64,000 nt of DNA. Source: JAMXLO01 sp963850535 (GTDB taxonomy: Bacteria; Pseudomonadota; Alphaproteobacteria; Acetobacterales; Acetobacteraceae). Below, piece by piece: positions 26,234 through 34,217 of this stretch. The notes beneath the pieces were generated by a model, which saw only the letters and a program-made list of their open reading frames with translations, made no database searches and was not told the DNA's origin. The translations under genes were made by a program, and so were the position numbers. The first letter of the stretch is position 1, and each line of letters starts with the position of its first letter. Location of the stretch: the NCBI GenBank assembly GCA_963850535.1, contig CAWKMC010000040.1, positions 124,001 through 188,000 of the forward strand, in the 5' to 3' direction.

Positions 26234-26791
26234 ATGGAATACGGCTACACGCGGGTATCCACGGACGGCCAGAGCTTGACGCCCAAGTGCGGCAACTGAC
26301 CAAGGCCGGATGCCGCCGGGTGTTCCGCGAGACGGCGAGCGGGGCCACGACCGACCGTGCCCAACTGCGCCGGGCAATCGCGGCGCTCAACCCGGCGACG
26401 TGCTGACCGTGACGCGGCTTGACCGTCTGGCGCGCTCGACCCGTGACCTGTTGAACACCCTCGCCGCCATCACGGCCAAGGAGGCCGGGTTCCGTCCCTC
26501 GCCGACGCACGGGCCGATACCACCACGGCGCACGGGCGGCTGATGCTGACCGTCCTTGGCGGGCTGGCGGAATTTGAACGCGAGCTAATCCGCACGCGCA
26601 CCTCAGAAGGACGGGCGTGGGCGAAGGCGAACGGCAAGAGCTTGGGCCGACCGCACAAGCTGGCCCCGCACCAGCGGCGCGAGGCGATCCGGCGGCGTGA
26701 TAGCGGCGACGAGACCGTGCGCGAGATCGCCCGCAGCTTCAACGTGCATCACGCGACAATTTCGCGGCTTCGAGATCAGGCGGCAGCGTAA
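26234..26791 (+). pseudogene. Serine recombinase (resolvase/invertase), frame broken three times
   Basis: A Pin/Tn3-type serine recombinase of about 186 residues if repaired. The catalytic Ser is in YGYTRVSTDGQSL, followed by TRLDRLARSTRDLL, GGLAEFERELIRTRT and a C-terminal helix-turn-helix (REIARSFNVHHATISRL). Breaks are at about 26278 (base missing in TTGAC), 26395 (in CCCGGCG) and 26494 (in CGTCCC); all three are one-base losses. Either a decayed mobile-element gene or poorly read sequence. It starts an island whose genes are unlike the surroundings. Confidence 0.8.
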
Positions 26792-26795
26792 GATT

Positions 26796-27631
26796 ATGTC
26801 GTCAGGTATCCGCACCCTTGATATGCAAATCATCGACAAAATTTTCCAGATGGAAGGCGGTTACGTCCTAGATTTCTCTGACCGGACTATGACGCGGTTT
26901 TTTGCAGAGGAATTGAATATCGACATTGACCATCCTCGCTACCGAGATCACGGAACGCCAACACTGTTGTTCGCACTCTGAACGCGCTGTGGGAGTATCG
27001 CGAGACGCGCAGAGGGCTTACTGGGCAAGTTGAATGGCTCGCGAATGCACATGCCCAACTCCTCAATTTGCTGAATCGCCTTCAAAGCAAGCCGTCTCAG
27101 CCGTTCGCAGCGAAGCCTCCTCCCGCAGCCGAAACACCGAACTATCCGGGATTGCTAAGCCAGCTTATGGCCTTAAGCAGTCTTGACCCGCAACCCAGAG
27201 GGTATGCATTCGAGGGCTTCCTAAAGCGGGTATTTGATGCGTTCGGGCTTTTGCCACGCGGCGGGTTCCGAACGACTGGCGAACAGATCGACGGCAGCTT
27301 CGTGCTTGCCGGTGAGACATATTTGCTAGAAGCAAAATGGCACAACACCCAGACGCCAGCAGCAGACTTGCACGCTTTTCAGGGTAAGCTAAATGCGAGG
27401 GTGAATTGGGCGCGCGGGTTGTTCGTCAGCTACAGCGGCTTCACTCAGGATGGCCTGACGGCATACGGGCGTGGCGGCAGCGTTGTCTGCATGGACGGCC
27501 TCGACCTGCACGACGCCCTTCAGGGAGAGATCCCGCTCAATCACGTGCTTGAGCACAAGGTGCGCCGCTCAGTCGAGACAGGCGAGGTATTGGCTCGGGT
27601 GCGCGATCTATTTCCCACCTCTAAAAGCTAG
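26796..27631 (+). pseudogene. PD-(D/E)XK nuclease-like protein, frame broken near residue 52
   Basis: The 5' frame (26796-26981) begins MSSGIRTLDMQIIDKIFQMEGGYVLDF. The continuation lies in another frame, where NTVVRTLNALWEYRETRR starts at 26960 and runs to 27631. The C-terminal half resembles Mrr-type restriction endonucleases: the likely active site is D in TTGEQIDGSF and E-x-K in LLEAKWH. Between YRDHG and NTVVRT about 20 residues seem to be missing compared with relatives, so this looks like an internal deletion rather than a single-base fault. It follows the resolvase by 4 bp. Confidence 0.6.
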
Positions 27632-27641
27632 GCCGTAGGCC

Positions 27642-28271
27642 ATGACAGAGAAGCGCGATTACAATCCCTTCGATCGATTTAACGACCGCTGGCCACAAAT
27701 AGGAGATCGTATCCTCTCGCCTGGTGACGACGCATGGCCAGCGAACAGCATCGGCGAGCGGAACTACAGATTAGGCGAAGGCTACAAGCGCGCAGGCGAC
27801 ATGCTTGTGCAAAATTTTCTCGGCGAGGCGCGCGACCACGATAACCTAATGTATCCAATCCTCTACTGCTACAGGCATTACATCGAGATTGCACTTAAGG
27901 AGATCATCGAGAAGCATGGCCCTTGGGTTGACGTCAGCCTTCCAGAGAAGAAAGACCATGAGTTGCCGAAGCTTTGGAAGCTGTTCCAGCAATTTGCCAT
28001 CACGTATGGCAATGATCCCTCATACGAGGCGGCGCAAGCGGTGTCAGCTTGTATTGACGAGTTTGCGAACTACGATCCAAACGGGTTCGCGTTTCGCTAC
28101 GCGACTGACAGTCGACGGGGCGCTTTAATCCCACTTGAGTTCGGCACTATCGATCTCATCAACCTTCACGACGTGATGAACGGCATCGCCAATTTCTTCG
28201 AGTGTGCAGAGCTAGACTTTTCTCAGAAGAGGGATGCAGCCATGGAAGCTGCAAAGCATTACGAACTGTGA
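27642..28271 (+). CDS. Uncharacterised protein, HEPN-like pattern
   Basis: A 209-residue intact protein 10 bp downstream of the nuclease-like gene. Its helical core LMYPILYCYRHYIEIALKEII followed by HELPKLWKLFQ recalls HEPN-type helical bundles, but no clear RX4-6H RNase motif follows. The rest is acidic and helical with no membrane segment. GC content is lower than in neighbouring chromosomal genes. Linkage to a resolvase and a nuclease suggests a defence or mobile-element role, which is an inference only. Confidence 0.65.
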   Translation: MTEKRDYNPFDRFNDRWPQIGDRILSPGDDAWPANSIGERNYRLGEGYKRAGDMLVQNFLGEARDHDNLMYPILYCYRHYIEIALKEIIEKHGPWVDVSLPEKKDHELPKLWKLFQQFAITYGNDPSYEAAQAVSACIDEFANYDPNGFAFRYATDSRRGALIPLEFGTIDLINLHDVMNGIANFFECAELDFSQKRDAAMEAAKHYEL

Positions 28272-28331
28272 TGGCAGCATGACAGCAGCAGAATCCAGCC
28301 TGACCATTCACTTACCATAAGCGACTTATCC

Positions 28332-28350
28332 GGCGCCGAGAGGCGGCGCC
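28332..28350. repeat. Strong GC hairpin after the island ORF
   Basis: GGCGCCG-AGAGG-CGGCGCC, a perfect 7-bp stem with 5-nt loop, lies 60 bp after the stop at 28271. It may terminate transcription of the island genes or mark its border. No T-run follows. The rest of 28272-28574 shows no gene. Confidence 0.4.
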
Positions 28351-28574
28351 AACCTGAGCGAGTTGCGTGGTTCGATTGGAAGGTCAGCGGTAACTGGTGG
28401 GTTGCTTCGTCACATAGCCAACGCATCTCCATGGTCACCCCCTCCGCATTAGGCACTATTTTTTTGCGGCCGCGAACCCGATGCATCCGGAACGAACACC
28501 GGCCTCGAAAAATATTGCCATAGACTTTGCATTCTGTTAGTAGTACTACCGTGAAGTGTGAAGCAAACGCCGTT

Positions 28575-29158
28575 ACACAAGCTCCCACCTCCCCGCCCGA
28601 GCGCATCGGCGCGCTCCTCCATGTCGTTCGCATCCTGCTCGCCTATGGCCGCCATCTCGCCGACACCGTCACGCTCCGCGCCACAGCGCCCAGCTTCCCG
28701 GCTATCGCTGCATGTTTCGGCACCATCGATCTGCCGATCATCCTCGCCCCGCCTGCATCGCGGCATCCTGCGTGCAGCGGCGCTCGAACGTGTGCTCCTC
28801 GCCCGCGCCGCCCGCGGCCGTGACATTGCGTTCGCCCGCGCCCGCATCCGCTCGGACACCAGCCACCCTGCGCCAACAGATCCAACCAGGAAGGCCGCAG
28901 ACCCCTTCACGCGCGAGTGAGCTGTTCGACGCCATGCACTGCTACGGCGGCAGCGTTGCCGGCCTGATGCGCGAAAGGAACCGTCGCGAACAGGTATTCG
29001 ACCGAGAACAGGACAGCAGCCCGACACAAAACCGTGACTGGTTGAACCTGCGGCGGCAAATGGTCCGCCAGGTGCTGGGCTTCTTTATCGGCGGAGAGCC
29101 GGTCCTTCCTCTTCCCCTGCCAACAACCGCCGCAGCGACGGCCACCGGCCCGCCTTAG
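28575..29158 (+). pseudogene. Remnant of a conserved uncharacterised protein
   Basis: Three frames in succession carry protein-like sequence: RIGALLHVVRILLAYGRHL to LPIILA (to ~28752), then RLHRGILRAAALERVLLA (28753 to ~28900), then ELFDAMHCYGGSVAGLM and RRQMVRQVLGFFIGGEP (to 29158). Together they recall an uncharacterised family I have seen in Acetobacteraceae, with an Ala/Arg-rich middle. The frame shifts and the low quality of the middle part suggest decay. No function is known. Confidence 0.4.
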
Positions 29159-29254
29159 CCCCAGCTGCCGCGATGCCCAAACCCTCCGACCTCTCCAGCC
29201 GCACCGTCAACCGAGACACCCGGCACTGCCAGGCGTGCCTCGTGCCATCACGCG

Positions 29255-29716
29255 CTACGCGTCCGCTGGCGGCACCCAGGGAATGCGGGAGAACTCAATA
29301 CCCTCGTCGGCAAGTGACTCGGCTTGATCCGGGCTGGTCTCGCCGTAGATGCCACGCTTCTCGCTCTCACCGCGATGCATCTTGCGCGCCTCTTCGGCGA
29401 ACTTCGGCCCGACATAGTCGCAGTTCTTCTCAACCTCTGCGCGCATACGCTGGAGCATGGCACGCATCTGCGCCGGGACGGGCATGCCCGCCACCGCAGC
29501 AGCCGGCGCCTCGGGCGGCTTTGCCGCCGGCACCGGCACTGGCAGGTTTTCGCGCTTGGCGACCGCAGGCCGCATCAGTGCACGTTCGATCTTGCCGTCG
29601 CCGCAGTGCGGGCACTCGACCATGCCACGCTTGGCAAGGCGCTCGAATGCGGCGCTGTCTTTGAACCAGCCGTCAAACGCATGGTCCTGGCTGCAGCGGA
29701 GGTCATAATGGATCAT
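29255..29716 (-). CDS. DUF1178 family protein
   Basis: A 153-residue member of DUF1178. The N-terminal zinc-ribbon-like part is clear: MIHYDLRCSQDHAFDGWF, then CPHCGDGKIERALMRP. A Pro/Ala-rich linker and the C-terminal EEARKMHRGESEKRGIYGE follow. Function is unknown. In many alphaproteobacteria it sits beside a nitrilase-family gene, grxC and comF; here the nitrilase is absent and grxC follows after 82 bp. Confidence 0.85.
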   Translation of the reverse strand: MIHYDLRCSQDHAFDGWFKDSAAFERLAKRGMVECPHCGDGKIERALMRPAVAKRENLPVPVPAAKPPEAPAAAVAGMPVPAQMRAMLQRMRAEVEKNCDYVGPKFAEEARKMHRGESEKRGIYGETSPDQAESLADEGIEFSRIPWVPPADA

Positions 29717-29798
29717 CGTACACCTTAGATGGCCAATTTTGGCACTCCCTGCAAGTAAGTGCCAATGATTTACGACACAGTCCTGCTACCAAATCCTG

Positions 29799-30059
29799 CT
29801 AGTCCGGGCGAAGCAGCGGGTCCAACTTCCCGGCGCGATCAAGCGCCACCAGGTCGTCGCAGCCACCGATGTGCCGCCCGCCGATGAAGATTTGAGGAAC
29901 GGTGGTCCGACCACCAGAGCGACGTGTTGCTTCCTGACGGGCAGCCGATCCGTGCGGCGCGTCGATTTCGCGGACCGCCACGCCTTTGCTCCCGAGCAGC
30001 GAGAGTGCCTGGGCACAGAATGGACACCAGGGCTGCGTGTAGACTTCGACGTCGGGCAT
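29799..30059 (-). CDS. grxC: Glutaredoxin 3 (GrxC)
   Basis: An 86-residue dithiol glutaredoxin with active site CPFC (residues 12-15, YTQPWCPFCAQAL), the cis-Pro loop TTVPQIFI and the glutathione-binding GG-C-D motif (HIGGCDDLVALD). It reduces disulfides and glutathionylated proteins with glutathione; gshB, which makes glutathione, lies 5 kb away. It is 17 bp downstream of the TphA3-like gene on the same strand, so it may be co-transcribed with that pair. Confidence 0.9.
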   Translation of the reverse strand: MPDVEVYTQPWCPFCAQALSLLGSKGVAVREIDAPHGSAARQEATRRSGGRTTVPQIFIGGRHIGGCDDLVALDRAGKLDPLLRPD

Positions 30060-30076
30060 TCCGAACTCCTCGGCCG

Positions 30077-30544
30077 CTACAGCGGGATCGCCAGCAGCGT
30101 ATCGATACGCGAGCTGTCGCAGACCACGATGCGTTCGGCAAATCGCAGCGTCCCGCTGTCATCGCGTACACGATCCAAATAGAGGCCGGCGGCGAACAGG
30201 TCCATTCGCCCGTCACGCATGGTACGCACCACCAGGAACGGCGTCTCGGCAACGATGTCGGGGCCCGGGCGCACCGACGGCATGCCGACGATGTGGCGGT
30301 AGCTTTGTCGCTCATAAATGTTGGCCTCACGCAGCGAGGCGACACGGTCGATCAGCATGGCGCGCGAGTCCGCATAGACGAGACCACCAGCATAGCCGCG
30401 ACGATGGTTGTCGGCGCTGGTGATCTTGTAGATGCATTGCTCCAGGAACATCCCCGGCCAGTCTTCCAGCCGGTCCGAATCGATGCAGATGGCGTAATCC
30501 GTGTTGAGCGCCGCCAGGCGGAACAGCGTCTCCGCTTCGCCCAT
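30077..30544 (-). CDS. tphA3: Ring-hydroxylating dioxygenase small subunit, TphA3-like
   Basis: A 155-residue beta subunit of a Rieske non-haem iron oxygenase, with the cystatin-like fold seen in SREANIYER/YRHI-type sequences (LREANIYERQSYRHIVG) and CDSSRIDTLLAIPL at the end. From memory, terephthalate dioxygenase TphA3 has nearly the same two segments. The start ATG 30544 overlaps the alpha-subunit stop (TGATG), indicating coupled translation. The upstream in-frame codons overlap the alpha gene and are not needed. Confidence 0.8.
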   Translation of the reverse strand: MGEAETLFRLAALNTDYAICIDSDRLEDWPGMFLEQCIYKITSADNHRRGYAGGLVYADSRAMLIDRVASLREANIYERQSYRHIVGMPSVRPGPDIVAETPFLVVRTMRDGRMDLFAAGLYLDRVRDDSGTLRFAERIVVCDSSRIDTLLAIPL

Positions 30545-31776
30545 CACAGCGCCATGTGCATACGGTAAGCTTTCCAAAAGCCTCGCACCGACGCCTCGGT
30601 TGCCCGTGTTTCCTGTGTCTCGGCGCCCGAGCCGCCCATCTCCACCACCGATAGCTCATCGCTGGCGGCGGCTATCCCGCGCTGCACGAAGCCGCCGACC
30701 GCGCCATCCTCCATCGATACGTAGCCCGCTGGTCCGACCAGATTGTTCTGCTTCAGCCGATGCGCGCGCAGTTCCGGCGTGTCCTCGATAAAGCCAAGAT
30801 AGGTCCAGTTGAGATCGGTCGCATCGACGCCGCGTGGCACGATCTGACGGACCGCCAGCGCATTGTGCACCTGCTGCAGGATGAATCCGGGGAAGATCGA
30901 CAGGATCTGCAGCTGGATGTCGTCATGGAACTCATCGTGCATCCCAAGCAGACTTGGATCGGCCAGGCGGAAGCTCTCCTTTTCTGCCCGCAGGCCCTGA
31001 TAGGAGGTGTCCTTGCCCTGCGGCGGCGCGAGCGTGGCCGATGCGTGGTGCTCGCCGGTTTCGCTGACCAGAACACCGCCGCCAGAGCTGAGGCGCGTGA
31101 TGCGGAACGTGGCGAAGAACAGGTGCAGCAGGCTGGCATGATAGGTGTCACGCACGTTCTCAAAATAGAGTTTCCAGTTGTTCGGTAACGCCTGGGTGAA
31201 GCGACCGATGATCTCCAGTCGCCGGTTGCCAAACACGCGGCGGACTCGGTTGACGATGTCGGGGCCAAGCCAGGCCTCGAATTCAGGCGCATCAGCGGAC
31301 AATGAACCGAATACCATGCCGCAGAACGTGGTGACGCGCAGCTTGCGCGGTCCGTGACACGACATGTCGAAATCAGCCGGCATACCGCCCTTGCCGTTGA
31401 CGCCGCGAGCAAAGGCAACCGAGCGCAGATTGCCGCGCAGATCATAGCGCCACGAATGATAGACGCACTGAAAGTCCTTCGCGCTGCCGCTATCGTCGAG
31501 ACAGATCAGCGCCCCGCGATGTGCGCAACGATTCTCGAATGCCGCAAGTTCACCATCTTCGGCACGCACCACGACCACCGGCATCGCGCCGACAAATGTG
31601 GTGCGGTAGTCGCCGATATTGGGAAGTTCAGTCTCAAGGCAGAGGTAGTTCCAGACTGGGCCCTCGAAGATGCGCTTCTGCTCCAGCGCGAGCACGTCGG
31701 GATCCTGATAGATCCAATAAGGAATGCGGGTGAGGCCAGCGGGCCAACTGCGGCCAACGACTGCGTCCATCGTCAC
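30544..31776 (-). CDS. tphA2: Rieske ring-hydroxylating dioxygenase large subunit, TphA2-like
   Basis: A 410-residue oxygenase alpha subunit. The Rieske [2Fe-2S] site is CAHRG...CVYHSW (Cys/His pairs). The mononuclear iron site is DTYHASLLH in FENVRDTYHASLLHLFF. The C-terminal GPAGYVSMEDGAVGGFVQRG and RGFWKAYRMHM agree, from memory, with terephthalate 1,2-dioxygenase TphA2 much better than with NagG- or BenA-type enzymes. No reductase (TphA1), diol dehydrogenase (TphB) or binding protein (TphC) is encoded nearby. The substrate is therefore unproven: a benzoate-type acid. Confidence 0.82.
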   Translation of the reverse strand: MTMDAVVGRSWPAGLTRIPYWIYQDPDVLALEQKRIFEGPVWNYLCLETELPNIGDYRTTFVGAMPVVVVRAEDGELAAFENRCAHRGALICLDDSGSAKDFQCVYHSWRYDLRGNLRSVAFARGVNGKGGMPADFDMSCHGPRKLRVTTFCGMVFGSLSADAPEFEAWLGPDIVNRVRRVFGNRRLEIIGRFTQALPNNWKLYFENVRDTYHASLLHLFFATFRITRLSSGGGVLVSETGEHHASATLAPPQGKDTSYQGLRAEKESFRLADPSLLGMHDEFHDDIQLQILSIFPGFILQQVHNALAVRQIVPRGVDATDLNWTYLGFIEDTPELRAHRLKQNNLVGPAGYVSMEDGAVGGFVQRGIAAASDELSVVEMGGSGAETQETRATEASVRGFWKAYRMHMAL

Positions 31777-31795
31777 GTTCCTCCTGGTGGTCAGG

Positions 31796-32566
31796 TCAGT
31801 TCAACCGTGGGTCCGGCACGCGTGCCGCAACCAGAACATCGACCGAACTTGCGCCCGCGGCAAGCAAGGCCCTGGCGCAGGCGTTGGCGGTGGCGCCTGA
31901 TGTCATGACATCGTCGATCAGCAATACTTTCCGTTGCTGGATCGTCTCCCTGCGAGACGGGCGCACGTCGAACGCCTGGGCCACCTCGGCAGCGCGTTCT
32001 GATGCCGATTTTTCTCCCAGTGATGCCGTCGCCCGGATGCGTCGCAGTGCATCCACCACGCATCGCCGCTTCGCGATTCGGCCGAGCGCCTTCGCCAGCA
32101 ATGCCGCCTGGTTGTAGCGACGATGGAACAGACGCCAGCGATGCAGCGGCACCGGCACGATGACATCCGCCTCGCGCAGCAGTTCCGCTCCCGCGCGCGC
32201 CATCTGCGGTGCAAGAACTGTCGCGAGTTCGGTCCGGTCGGCGTGCTTGAACGGCAGAACCAACCTGCGTCCCTGCGCGTCATAGCGCAGCGCGGCACGG
32301 GCGCGGCCGAACACCGGCGGCTCGGCGCGACACGTGGGGCACAAGCGCTCCACGCCACCGAGTGAGGCACTGCCGAACGGCACGCCGCATCGCGAACAGA
32401 ACGGTTCGCTGATGAAGCCGGTCTGGCGGAAGCAGTCGGCACAGAGCAGCCCCTGGCGGTCCACCTCGGAGCCGCAGATCGCGCAGCGCGGCGGCAGCAA
32501 CACGTCGAACAGCGCGCGAACAGCGCGCGCCGCGGTATCAGTGGCTGGCTGCAGCCTCGCCAACAC
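31796..32566 (-). CDS. comF: ComF family phosphoribosyltransferase-like protein
   Basis: A 256-residue ComF protein: N-terminal zinc-binding double ribbon (CAICGSE, CADCF, CSRCGVPF, CPTCRA) and a C-terminal phosphoribosyltransferase domain with the PRPP loop VLLIDDVMTSGAT. ComF homologues support DNA uptake and repair in some bacteria, and the enzymatic activity is unclear. The start overlaps the rhodanese stop by 29 bp. In related genomes comF is next to grxC; here the TphA2A3-like pair lies between them. Confidence 0.87.
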   Translation of the reverse strand: MLARLQPATDTAARAVRALFDVLLPPRCAICGSEVDRQGLLCADCFRQTGFISEPFCSRCGVPFGSASLGGVERLCPTCRAEPPVFGRARAALRYDAQGRRLVLPFKHADRTELATVLAPQMARAGAELLREADVIVPVPLHRWRLFHRRYNQAALLAKALGRIAKRRCVVDALRRIRATASLGEKSASERAAEVAQAFDVRPSRRETIQQRKVLLIDDVMTSGATANACARALLAAGASSVDVLVAARVPDPRLN

Positions 32567-34139
32567 CGAATGCCACCGTGTTATCCCGCTTGATCTGGTT
32601 GGCCAGCTCGATCTCCCAGGTCAGATAGGCCTGCATTGCCTCTTCCACGCCGGAGTTTCGGTCATAGGCGCGCAGGTAGCTATCGATGCACGCCTCGTCG
32701 GGCGGGTTGGTGCGGTCCTTGACCAGAGGACGACCAAATGCGTGCCACGCTTCCGTACCGCCCTCCAGCACCCGCACGTCTGCCTGGGACAATCGCTTCA
32801 CCTCGTCGACCGCCAACCGCGCCGCGACACCATCAGGCGAGGTGATTACCACGTGCTTTACGCCGCGGAGCTGCGGCTTCAGCGCGTCCAATCGAGTCCG
32901 CACGCCCCAGATCGCGCCGGGGATGTGGCCATCGCGAAAGTCTATGCTGCGGGCGAGATCAAGCACGATGGTTCCCTCGCCGCTGTCAAGCAGCCCGACG
33001 AGGCCGGTGACGTCGATTGTCGCCACTTTGGCACCGAGTTCAGGCACCGGCAGCCGCTCACGGCCGCTCGTGCGGATCGCCTCCAGCCCGCCTTCGACGA
33101 CGAACACGTTGCGATGGCCCATCTGACACAGCCACGCGCCGGCCATGCGTGCACGCACACCGGTATCGTCCACCAATACGATCCGGGCATTGCGCACGCC
33201 GATCCATTGATCCGTTGCCTGCACCAACTGGCCACCAGGCGCACTGATGCTGCCGGGACGATGCCCCGCGCGGTACTCCGGCGGATCGCGCACGTCGAGC
33301 ACGTAGAGGGTCCGGTCGTCATCGTCCTCGAAGCGCGCCAGATCGATTGCACCGATGACGCCGACACCGGATTCCTCGGCGAAGGCCTGCGCGCGCTGTC
33401 GTGCAGTCGCGATGGTCTTTGGCGTGCCAGGCGCGAACTTGTCGGTGCGGCCGCGGTCGCAGCGGAAGCCTGCCAGCTCCCAGCCCATCGTGCCGTTCCG
33501 GAGCGCCATCACCTTGTTCGGGATGCCAGCACGACGGAGGCTTTCGGCCCCCATGATACTGCGGGTGCGGCCGGCACAATTCACCACCACCAGGGTGTTC
33601 GGATCGGGCGCGATGTCGCCGATGCGATACACCAGTTCGCCGCCGGGAACGCTGACGCCGGTGGGGATCGACATGCGCACGAACTCCTCGTGCGTGCGGC
33701 TGTCGAGCACCACGATATTCTTGCCGGTATCGATCCACGACTTGAGTTCCGGTGGATCGACGCTCTCGGTGCCGTAGTGGTGCTCCACCCACTCGCCGAA
33801 CGCCTTGGACGGGACATTGACGCCAGAGAACAGTTCGTAGCCCGCCGCCGCCCATGCCTTGGTGCCTCCGTCCAGGACGGCCACATGCGGGCAGCCGATG
33901 CTTTCCAGCCAGGAGGCGAGATTCTCTGCCAGGCCGCGGCCGTCATCGACACAACAGATGCGGACAGCGAGCCGGGGCAGCAACGCGCGGGCGCGGATCT
34001 CGCGTTTCGACATCGGGCAGGGAACTGCCCAGAAGAGATGCGAAGTGCCGAATTCGCCGTCTTCGCGTGCATCCAGCAGTGCAAGCTCGTGACCGTCGAG
34101 CAGCCAGGCATGCAGCGTCTTGGCCTCGATGCGTTTCAT
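32538..34139 (-). CDS. Rhodanese protein with four tandem domains
   Basis: A 533-residue protein built of four rhodanese-like domains. Domain 2 has an active-site cysteine (VVNCAGRTRS). The corresponding loops are ICCVDDGRG in domain 1, IVLVDDTGVRA in domain 3 (Asp instead of Cys) and VVITSPDGVAA in domain 4 (Ser). So at most one or two domains can transfer sulfur and the rest are probably structural. ATG 34139 (MKRIEAKTLH) is preceded by AGGGGG. It lies between comF and a methyltransferase and looks inserted there. Confidence 0.85.
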   Translation of the reverse strand: MKRIEAKTLHAWLLDGHELALLDAREDGEFGTSHLFWAVPCPMSKREIRARALLPRLAVRICCVDDGRGLAENLASWLESIGCPHVAVLDGGTKAWAAAGYELFSGVNVPSKAFGEWVEHHYGTESVDPPELKSWIDTGKNIVVLDSRTHEEFVRMSIPTGVSVPGGELVYRIGDIAPDPNTLVVVNCAGRTRSIMGAESLRRAGIPNKVMALRNGTMGWELAGFRCDRGRTDKFAPGTPKTIATARQRAQAFAEESGVGVIGAIDLARFEDDDDRTLYVLDVRDPPEYRAGHRPGSISAPGGQLVQATDQWIGVRNARIVLVDDTGVRARMAGAWLCQMGHRNVFVVEGGLEAIRTSGRERLPVPELGAKVATIDVTGLVGLLDSGEGTIVLDLARSIDFRDGHIPGAIWGVRTRLDALKPQLRGVKHVVITSPDGVAARLAVDEVKRLSQADVRVLEGGTEAWHAFGRPLVKDRTNPPDEACIDSYLRAYDRNSGVEEAMQAYLTWEIELANQIKRDNTVAFGVGEAAASH

Positions 34140-34217
34140 GGCAGCCCCCTCGCTGGATGAGCGTAGGCGCGGGAGTGAACGCTTGGCAACGAAGAGTGGC
34201 TGGCGCACAGGGAGGTG

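Noticed and set aside
28449..29027. Minus-strand frame of about 190 codons near the island
   Set aside because: It is Arg/Ala/Gly-rich without any recognisable pattern, while the plus strand carries family-like segments there.
32334..34160. Open frame of about 600 codons on the plus strand
   Set aside because: It is antisense to the four-domain rhodanese gene, whose frame has clear domain structure; the plus frame has none.
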